NCBI GenBank assembly: GCA_965644315.1 | Contig: CBFFRQ010000069.1 | Coordinates: 992,001-1,056,000 of the forward strand | Source of the DNA: Caecitellus pseudoparvulus | Lineage: Eukaryota > Bigyra: Bicosoecida | Length of the DNA: 64,000 nt | Direction: 5' to 3' | Shown: positions 51,683-61,162 of the stretch, piece by piece | How positions within the stretch are numbered: position 1 is the first letter of the stretch | How the letters are laid out: every line of letters begins with the position of its first letter | Notes under the pieces: model-generated | What the model was told of the DNA's origin: nothing | Database searches by the model: none | Seen by the model: only the letters and a program-made list of their open reading frames with translations | Position numbers and translations under genes: made by a program

Positions 51683-53096
51683 ATGCAGGTGTCAGGACTC
51701 TTCGGCGGGTCGCTAGGGCGCAGCACGGCGCCGGGTATGATTGACACAACTGGGGTTCAAAAGGCTCTCGCGCACACGTTGCCTGCAGCCAACCTTGGCA
51801 GCTTGTTGTCTCGCGCTGTGGACTGGTGGTGCGGGGAACGAGGGGGGCACCCAACCTTCATCTCACCCAGATCGCCCTTGCAGCTGGAGCAGTTGGCTGT
51901 ACGCCCTGTGCTGCAGCGTGCCGCGCGAAACACCGCCCTGCAGTGAGTGAGCGTGCGGAATGTGCTCCGGGCAACGTGCAGCTCCCCCCCCTCACTGCTC
52001 GCCGCCCAGGACTGCGTATGATTTCTTGACCCAGCTGTTTTACTTTTCTCCTCTCTGGGCTGCAGCGGGCATCCTCGCAGTCATCCTGCACATGCGGCGC
52101 GGCGGCGCGTCAGGACGGCAGCAGGCTCTCGTGGCTCTGCTGCTCCTCCTGGCGCTGTACCACCCTGTACGGAACTGGCCCTGGCTGCGCCGGCACCCGC
52201 TGTGGAGGGTGGAGCTGCGCAAGTGGAACATCCACGTCATCGACGAACGCCTGGGCACCCCAGGTGACGCCTATGGACGGGCCTGGCTGCGCTGCCAGAA
52301 GGGGCTGCCTGCACGCCTGCCAGCAGGCGGCTGCAGTTCCCCCCGCGGGACCCTCTTTGCATTTGAACCCCACGCTGTGTTCCCCTTTGGCCCCGCATTG
52401 GGCGCCGTGCACCGCCTGGGGGACTACTTCCAGCAGTTCAGGGCGCTGGGTGCCAGTGTCGTGGGGTGGGTGCCCATCATCCGCTCGCTGGCTGGCGCAG
52501 GAGCTGGAATGGTGTCTGTGGACGCCGCCTCCATCCGGCGCCAGTGGCGCCGGCACCCCCAGCGAGCTTTGGCCATCGTGCCAGGTGGCATCGGGGAGAT
52601 GTTCTACGCAGACACGCCCCTGCGCACGGCGGATGGCAGGCCGCTGGAAGAGACGCTGCTGCTGGCGGGGCGCAAGGGGTTCATCCGGCTGGCGCTGGAG
52701 CAGGGCGCGGCCATCGTGCCGGTGTTTGTCTTCGGCTCCTCTGCCACTTTCAAGCTGTGGCCCAAGTGGGCATGGCTGCGGCAGCTGAGCAGGTCCATTG
52801 GCGTGTTCCTGGGCATTCCCTTTGGCGCGTGGGGCCTGCCCATCCCAATGGCACAGCCGTTGCTGTACGTCGTGGGGGAGGCACTTGACCCAGCCACCTT
52901 TATGGGTGCAGCAAAGCCCTCGGCAGGAAGCATGGGTGCGGGGTGTGGCTCTGCGGTGGCCTGTGCCCCTGCACGCACACCTTCGGCTGCTGAAGTGGAG
53001 CTTGCCCACGCCGCCTTCCTGCAGCGCCTGCGCGAAATGTTTGACAAGTACAAGGGCCTGTATGGTTGGGCCGAGGCACAGCTGCGCATTGTGTGA
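51683..53096 (+). CDS. DGAT2: DGAT2-family acyltransferase (2 exons)
   Basis: Acyl-CoA:diacylglycerol (or monoacylglycerol) acyltransferase of the ER and lipid droplet. Exons 51683-51942 and 52010-53096 join in phase into about 448 residues. A hydrophobic hairpin (LWAAAGILAVILHM and ALVALLLLLALY) is followed by FAFEPHAVFPFGPAL, where the catalytic block carries the EPH form typical of plant and algal DGAT2 instead of animal HPHG (about residue 205). It continues with IVPGGIGEMF (about 276) and GRKGFIRLALEQGAAIVPVFVFG. The N-terminal 85 residues are variable. The 67-nt intron carries GTGCGGAATGTGC starting 11 nt after its donor. Substrate preference within the family cannot be told from sequence. 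Confidence 0.8.
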
Positions 53097-53607
53097 GGCA
53101 ACAGGTGCTGGAATGGCCTGTGCGAGGGTGTGATGCAGGCGTGAGCTTGCTTACGTTCTTGCCCCTTGGCCTCGTCGACGCTGCCGCCGCCTTCCTGCGT
53201 CGCCATGCACCGAGCAGAGGAATGGTGGCGGGGTCTGGACAAAGCCTAGCCCTTAGCCCACTCAGCCCTTCTCTCCATGTGGCGGGGCCAGCGCCCTGCG
53301 CAGTGCTGCTGCTGCCGCCAGCGCACGAAGCTTGACGGCGGAAAGGCAGCCCCCCCGCCCCTCCCTCCGCCGTGCCTGGGCAGTCAAGCATCGCCCTCCA
53401 TGTGACGTAGCAGCTCTCCACGAACACTTCACCAGCCGTGAACACACATCACACTGCACATCGTCATTGCAACCACACCTTCCTGCATGCACAACGAACT
53501 TGACCCGCCCCCTCCTCGCTCCCTGCTTTGACAGCGCGCGGCCAAGCACAGCCCGACTGTGGCACAGGCCGGCTGGGCAGCAGCAGGCGCAAGTCGAGGT
53601 CGTCGCA
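53097..53607. other. Intergenic, upstream of TmcB-like gene
   Basis: 511 nt between the DGAT2-like stop and the next ATG on the same strand. One GGCGGAAAGGC stretch near 53336 loosely resembles the recurrent motif. A 5' UTR exon may be present. No reading frame of note. Confidence 0.4.
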
Positions 53608-56600
53608 ATGTCCTTCCGTGCCCTGCTGAGGCTGTGGGAGGACGTAAACAACACCCCCTCAGGCACTTCTTGGACTCTCTATGGCAGCATTCTGTTCCTG
53701 CAGGCAGCCCAAGTGGTCGGCGCTGCGATTGCTGCCACCCACAGCTCGAGCCCCTGCCCAAGCACCGACGCGGTGTGCGGCCTGGCATCCGCTTTCGCTG
53801 ACCTGGGCTCCCCCGACCTCCGAGGCGCGAACGAGGTCACTCATGAGTTAGTTGATCGAGTGTTGAACCTCTTTGTGTCCTACCTTGGCGTCATCGCGAT
53901 CCTGCTCTTCCTCACGAAGGTGGCACTTGCAGTGTGAGTGCGCGGCCCCCACCGGGCAGCAACTGCACGCTTGCCTGCGCCGCTGGACAGCCTGTGCAGC
54001 GCCGCTAGCCACATCAAGCACATCCCCGTGCATTGCACACAGGTTTACCGCGTGTAGCGACAGTGCCTCCGCTCGGAGGCAAGGCAGCGTCAGCTCAGCG
54101 CTGCCCAGAATGGTGGCGGTCGCGCTGCAGGTAGCTGGCGCACTGCTCTTCCGTTTTGCAGCCGAGGCAGGGCACTTTGCAACCTACGTGGGCGGCGTTC
54201 GCACGGTCCTGTCCCTCCTCTTGTTGTCTGGCGTGCTGCCGTTCTGTGTGACGCTGGCGCTATCGGACGTCCATCACTTCTTCCCCACCACGCCTTCCGC
54301 GGCCCGTTTTGCCGGTACGTGCACGCTTCCCACTCCATAACATGGGCGAACCATCACCGGGCTCCACGCGGTGGCGACACTGGCAAGGCTTGCTCCCACT
54401 CCATTCGCTCTGGTCCTTCTCACAGGGCGCGGGGAGGCTCTTCGTCTATTGCTCAGTGCAGCAGGCGGTCTCGCTGTTGGCGTGTTGCTGGACCCAGCTT
54501 CCACCACACCTAGGGTCGGCGTCGGCGTCATCCTCACCGCTATTTCGACTCTGCAACTCTACATTGCCATCAGCTTGCAAGAACAGGTGCGTTCCCTGCC
54601 CGCCTTGCTTTCACCTTGCCTTGCTCAAGGCGCTGGGTAGCTTTCCTTGCGTCGCACAGCGACGATGCTGACATGGCCAGCTGATGTGCCGACATCAGCT
54701 CCTGCACTGCGCCTGCCTTGCCCTTCCACAGGTCCACCCGGCTGCAAATGCCCTCAAGGTGGCCATCCAAGCGCTGCAAGCATCTTTTTGCTTCTTGATC
54801 ACCCTGTTCATGCTGGCCTACCGCGACCAAGCAGGCCACCCGGCACCACTGCTTGCAACCTTCCTCCTGGCAGTGGCTACGGCGTGCATGGCATACTACG
54901 CCACCCTGGCGCGCCAGCAGGCCACGCTGGCCGCTGGCTGGAAGACCTGCCGCACCCCCGCCCAGCTCCTAGCATGGACATACCTCGCCAAGTATGCACC
55001 CGATGGCCCTCCCCAAGTTCGAGCCGCTGTGCGCAGTCTGTGGCTTGACGCAACTGCAGCTGCTAGCGAGGACGCTGCTGACACGAGCAAGGCGTCAGCA
55101 GCGTCGGAGTCAAGCTCAGAGCGAGCTTCACAGCAGGCCTTGCGAGGCCTCGCGGGGTCCTCGGCCCACCAGCGCTTCGTGGACATGAGTGAGGAGTTGG
55201 TCTTGCGGGCGCTGAAGTGGGGCCTGCAGCACTTCCATGACAGTGCTGCTATTCGCGTCGCGGTGGCATGCACGACGCTGGAACTGGTGCAGCGAGGCAG
55301 CGCCAGCACGGGGAACCAGGTGGCTGGCGGCGGGGCCGCTGTCATGGGCGTCTCCACCCCTGCCCTGGGCCACCTGCACGCCGCTGTGGGCAACATTGCC
55401 TGGTTTGAAACGGACTTGTGGATCCTCGCCCTGCGCTGCGCGTTGGGTACTCGGGCCCAGCTGGACGCCCAGGCTGCCCAGGGGCGAGGCAGCAGTGGGG
55501 CAGGCGGCCTGCGCAGCGGCATGCTGCATGGGCCAGTGCCAGGTCGGGACAGTGGCCACACTCAGGTCACTGTGTTCGATGGTGCCGCCTCCTCCGTACA
55601 CGGGGGCAGCACCGTGGTGTCCACTGACGCAGGGCGGACACAGGAGGAACCCACGTCACACCGGCGCATCCAGCCCACCAAGCTGCATGAGTTTCGCGAA
55701 GCCCTGCAGGCCGCGCTGCAGGCTGACGAAGAGGCCATGCGGCACTTGGGCGCCGTGTGGGCTGCGGCGCGTGACGCGACGGTGTCGTTGGACGTCATGG
55801 AGTGGACTGCCCGGCAGTATGCGGAGGCAGTGGCCGAGGCCAACCTGCGGTACGCTGCTGCCGTCAGCCGGAACCCGGAGTCCAGCATTGCGTACAGGTA
55901 CTATGGGGACTTTTTGTCCAGTGTCGTCGGCCTCAAGTCCGAGGCGGCGTTCTGCATGGACAGGGCAGACAGCCTGCAAACCGCTGCGGCACAACGGCAG
56001 CAGGCAGAGCAGTCCCTCAGCCTGCAAGACATGGTGCTGGGGCGTGTGCGCTCCGGTATCGTGCCACCCACAGATGAGGACGTGTCCGAGCCGCAACTGA
56101 CTCTGTCAGGTGACCCGGACAACGGCTTCCCCATCGTCTCTGCCAACGCAGCTGCAGCACGTCTGTTTGGGCGGCACCCGCAGGATGTCGTGGGGGCATC
56201 TGTCGGTGCCCTGTTCCCCCCTGCCATGGCGTCCTCCTTCCTGCAGGCTCTTGGGGAGGCTGTTGGTGGCATCACCCTCCTGGACCGGGACAGAGACAGC
56301 ACTTCCGGGCGCTCCTTGGGGGGTGTCCGCGTATCCCAGGCCTCCGTCAGCCTGGGGCGCCATCAAGTCTGGCTGGGGTGGAATGCCTCCAAGCGCTGCC
56401 TCGTCCCCATGCTCATGAGCGTCACAGAGCACTTCGCGACAGCCACTCGCGCTGGCCTCGGTCAGCTGACGCTGCCGCAGCTGCAGGTGTCGCTTCGAGA
56501 GGTCTCTGCCAGCTGCGCAGTGTTCCTTGTGGACTGTGCAGGGGCCAAGCGAGTGGGCGGCAGCGCAGGGGCAGCAGCCAGCGGCGGGCCACAGAGCAGG

Positions 56601-59600
56601 CTGGCCGCCACACTCAGCCGTTTTGCATCTTGCACTGTGGTGGGGGCCTGTGAGGCTGGCTGCCAGTTGGCGGGGCTGGTGGGCAAGCGCCAAGGGGCAG
56701 GTGCGGCAGCTGTGACTGTCAAGAACATCTTCAAGGCAGCGTCTCCTGCGGACGCCGGCGGCGCGGCGGCGCGAGCGGAGGAAGAGCGCAACCACGACCT
56801 GCCCACTGTGTCCATCGTGCACGGAACTAGGGGCACCTTGAGCAGTGCCAAGGCCAGCATGGCCCTGGCCCGCGTCGGGGGCAAGTACGGTGGAAAGGGC
56901 AGCACGTTTGCCCTGGTGTGTGCCATCGTGCAAGAGCCGCGGGCGTCAGTGGCCCCTGGCGCGAAGAAGGAGGGCAGCAGCTTGGAGGTGCCGATGCAGG
57001 CCTCGCCACGCCGCGACACGACCTCTGACCTGCACATCTCCCGGCCGAGCTTGACTCAAGATGCCCAGGCCGTTGTGCCATTTACGCCCACGAAAGTGCC
57101 CACCAGTCCGGGTGGCCTGGGCATCTCGGTGCCAGCGAGCAGCCTGGAAAGCAAGATGCCACCCGCAAAGGCCCTCAGCGGCCGCAGCGGGGTCGGGCCA
57201 CTGCCACCCAGGCACCTGAGCAGCCAGACAGGTACTGTATCACCTCGCGCGCAGCATCTGCACGATGACTGCGAAAAGGGCGAGGCGGTGTTCCTGCCCA
57301 AGCGCACCGCTCCCGGCGCCGGGCGGCGCTCACACGCCAGCTCCGTCACATCTGCAAACCACGCTGAACGTGGCGCAGCAGCCCTGCGCATGGCCTTGCT
57401 CGGGGTCGGAGAGCGCCCAGCGGCCTCGAGAACCTCCCGTGTGTGGGGCGCAGAGCTGCATGGCCAGCAGCTCCGCGTGTACCGCGATGCAAACCTGCGC
57501 CACATGCTGCTGTGGGCGCTCGTGCTGACGGCATCTTCCCTTATTGCCCTCACTGCCTTCAGCGCTTCCCTGGAGGTGAACATGCTGGACCAATTGGGGG
57601 CGCTGAGCCTGGGCTTGTGGGCCGCTGGCACCCGCTTGCAGGTGTCGCAGTGGGCGGAGGCCTCCACGCAGCGCATGTTGGTGCGCCCTGGCATCCAAGT
57701 TGAGCCTGAAGAGACCAACTTGGCTGAGTTGGACCTGCTGCTCGGAGACTTCAAGGCGTTGGACGAGGACATTCAGCTGGCTGACACGCTGACGGCTGGG
57801 GCTGTGGAAGCGGTGGCGCAGGCCAGAGGTATTGACGTCAACGCACCGTACGTGCCTCCGTCAAACCTTTCGGAGGCTGCTCTGCTCCAGCAGTTCCAGG
57901 AAGACGCAGTGGCGCTGAAGTACCCCTCTGACCGCATGCGGTGGGTGCCCATTCCCGATGTTGGCTCGACGTCTGTGATGATGTCCATTTTTGAAGTGAA
58001 CCAGTGGTGCCTGCACAACCTGCGCATCATTGCCCAGCTGGAGACGGTGCCTGACTTCCACGGGAGCTCTGCCGCTGCGACGTACATGGCCGCCATGCAC
58101 AGGCGCGTGTGGCCGGCATTCAACGCCTCCATTCGGGCACGCGTGGAGACGATGAAGTCCTTCGCCACTGAAAGCGCCAGCGACGTTGCAGTTGTGGAGT
58201 TGCTTTCCTTCATCCTGGTGCCCATCGCGTTTGTCGCCGTTGGCCTGAGCGTTCTTGGCTACTTCTCGTGCAGGGTGGCAGAGGACCTGCTGCAACCCCT
58301 GCGTGGCCTGCGCAACCTCCCCACGTCCACTCTCACGAAAGTGCAAACGCGCACCTCTGAGCGCCTGGCTGAAGTCATCGCTCGCCGCGGCGGCAGCGGC
58401 CAAATCAGCGAGGGGGACGTGGACATGTTGTTTGGTGAATACGACAGTGGCCAGGACGACAGCAGCTCCTCCGAGGGGCAGGGCCTGCGCCTGGGCCTGC
58501 CGCAGTCGCCCACGGACATGAGCGATCGAGATGTTTCCCTGGGGGACGCTCAGTCAGCAAACGTGCTGGGGCGGACGACGCCCCAGGCTGGGGACGGCTC
58601 CCTGCCAGACAGCGCCCGGGGCCAGGAGTCCCCTGTGCGCTTGCCCAGCGGCAAGCGCCCGCGTACATCTCGCAGCCGTGCCCCCTCCATCAAGCCAGGT
58701 GTCCCCCGCACTCGCTCTTCGAAGGACAAGCGATCTGGCCGGGGCTTCTCCAACGTCTGCATGCGCCTGGGGATGCTGTCTTCTTGTCCCTTCCTGGCTG
58801 GCCTCATCGTCGTGATGGCTCTGCTCATTTACGTATACGGCACGTCCATCCGCGGGGTGCTGCAAGCCAACAGCCGCGCCATCTTGCTGCAGCAGGCGTC
58901 GTTCGAAATCTACGAGTTTCGTGACGCGGCCGGCGACTTCATGCTGGGGCGGGATCCCAGCTCTCCCCAGCGAGCCCAAGCGGCTCAGACCCGCCTCCTG
59001 GAGGCCATGAACGGCATCCTACACGGCACTCCAGAAGGCCCACTGGGAACCCCTGTCGAACCCCTGAAGCCAGACTCACAAGCTCGTCACCTGCTTGTGG
59101 AGGATGCGTGTGTCCCTGACGCACGGTGGCAGACTAACTGCAGCACCGTGTACGAGGGCGTGGCCGCGAACGGCGGCATCCTGCAGGTCTTCCTGCGAGC
59201 CTTTGGAGAGGGCAACCGGCTGCAAGCAGCTCTGTCTTCCATCGGCGGTTTCCAAGAGGGTGTGAATGTCTTCGCTCTGGTGCCAGGCTCCCTCCAGCAG
59301 ATGATCGACATCATCCTGCTTGACAAGCGGGTGGCTCGAGACGCCGTGCGGGTGCTGGGAAGGATGTTCCGCGATGAAGCTGTCACCACAGTCAATGACA
59401 CAAACGCTGGTAAAGACACTGTGGTTACCATCACATGGGTGTTCTTGCTGTTGCTTTCCTGCGTGCAGGCTTGGCTGCTGGTGCATGCCAACCGTGGCAT
59501 CGTGTCGGTGCGGTCCCTGCTGCTGCAGGTGCCAGGGAGCACCACACGGGACCCTTCAGCCTTCACAGGGCGTGTGTATGTGGAAGCCATGCAGAAGCAG

Positions 59601-59636
59601 TCGAAGCAGACAGTGGCGAAGCGCTGGTGTGTGTAA
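53608..59636 (+). CDS. TmcB/TmcC-like PAS-domain multi-pass membrane protein (4 exons)
   Basis: Exons 53608-53933, 54043-54314, 54426-54586 and 54732-59636 join in phase into about 1,887 residues. About eight membrane helices occupy the first 310 residues (for example SWTLYGSILFLQAAQVVGAA and LLATFLLAVATACMAYYATL). A helical repeat-rich region follows (CRTPAQLLAWTYLAKYAPDG, and later IAYRYYGDFLSS). A PAS-like domain lies at about 702-790 (GFPIVSANAAAARLFGRHPQ ... VGASVGALFP). Four more membrane helices lie near 1173, 1406, 1604 and 1816, flanking a large extracytoplasmic segment. This layout is that of the TmcB-like proteins of ciliates and algae, of unproved sensory function. No kinase or cyclase domain was seen. 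Introns are 109, 111 and 145 nt, all in the first 1.1 kb. Confidence 0.75.
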
Positions 59637-59806
59637 TAGTGGTCGCTGGATACGCCAGCACCCACCGCAATGCACAGAGTAAGTCCACCACCTATCGCTT
59701 GGGCAGTCGTGCAAGTGCATTCATGGAGGCGGCGCCGGTGGTGCAATTGCCTTGCATGGCGGCGCATGGAGGTATGGGCAATTCATGGCCAGCGTGGATC
59801 CTTAGC

Positions 59807-60867
59807 TCAGTGCTGTTTCTCGTCAGCCTTTGCGATGGACTTCAAACCTACACCGTTGAAGAACACCTGCAGCATCTGCCAAAACCAGAACAAGTTCATG
59901 GAGTTCATGATGGCGTTGGCAGCCATCATGAACCCAACCACCAGCATGGAGTGCTGCTGCCCTGACTGTACCAGAGTGAGGATGTCCACCCACCAGATCG
60001 CAGTGGCCCACAGTCCGATAAAAATGCGTGTAATGAAGAAGACGATGAAGAAAGCAGCCTGAAAGGGTGGAAGAAAGGCGTGGAGGGCAATGTGCAGCGT
60101 GGGTTTGAGTCAGGCGCAGCAGCTCATAGTACGCACACTGGCTCCGATAAAGCACTTAGGGTACTTCTCGGCGTATCCGAACGTCAACATGGTCTTTCGA
60201 AGGTGCATGAGAGGTGTGGACGCCTCGTACAGCAAGACAATGGCAGCAGTGTGGTGCAAGAATGGCTTCTGCGCAGCGACCGGGGAGGAGGGCGTGTGAG
60301 GAGATACATGTCAGGCCTGCTACCTGAGCCACGGACAACGTACAAGGCAGCCGGAGAAGATGCCCAGGGCGACAAAGCCGTGCACCTGGAACAACAGACC
60401 CCACTCTGGGTGCAGGAGGCAGTCGATGCAATCCCAGATGAACCACCCAGCTGCCACAGCGACGAGGAAAGTTTGAATGAAGTCGTCCTTTGCGTACAGA
60501 TCACTCTGTAAGCCTGGATCACAGTTGAGCAGCGCGTACACGGCAGCGATACTCGTGTACAGGCCGTACACGGTGCCTGAGATGAAGCCAGGGGCGGTGG
60601 GGTGAGGAGCGGGTGCGCATTCCGCACCACGGCAAGCCTTGGCGAAAGGAACTCACCCATGACGCGTGTGCGGATGTTGTCCCAGTTGTCTTTCTTGCTG
60701 CTCTTGATAATCTGCTCGTACAGAGCTGGGAATGCAGCTGGGAAGCCATAATCAAGGAAGAGTTGCAGACCAAGCCAGACGCAAAACGATGCTGTGACGA
60801 CTGGGCCGTTGTCCACTACAGGCGTCACAAAGTTGTCCCATACATCTTGAACGAGAGCCTCCGCCAT
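59807..60867 (-). CDS. TLC-domain membrane protein (paralogue 2, 4 exons)
   Basis: Exons 60867-60657, 60576-60344, 60268-60137 and 60058-59807 join in phase into about 275 residues. The joined protein tracks paralogue 1 (32682-33491) from end to end: VVDNGPVVTASFCVWLGLQL, IRTRVMG at the end of exon 1, WDCIDCLLHPEWGLLFQVHG, IVLLYEASTPLMHLRKTMLT and FFITRIFIGL. That correspondence is what fixed each splice site. The C-terminus is KADEKQH. Introns are 80, 75 and 78 nt, while paralogue 1 has none. Function is presumably in membrane lipid homeostasis as for other TLC proteins. The gene is divergent from XPD, with 295 nt between the ATGs. Confidence 0.82.
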
Positions 60868-61162
60868 GTTTGAGGCCTTTTCTCTATCCCGCGCCCCAAA
60901 CCGGCTGGACCTGTCCAGCAAGCTCTACAGTCGCAGCAGGTGCGGGCGCCGCTGACGAGGTGCAGTGCACCAACACGTCACACGCCCAAGCACGTGGGTG
61001 ACAGCGTGTGCGGCGTGGCAAAACACACCAGCCCAACAAATGAGAGGGTAAATGTGCAAACGTGCAAGGAAACTGATACTGGGGGCGTGGTTAGTTTTGT
61101 GTGCGCAGCTCAACTCTTCCCGCGCGTGCTTGCCGGCAGCTGCTGCAGCTTTTGCTTGGACC

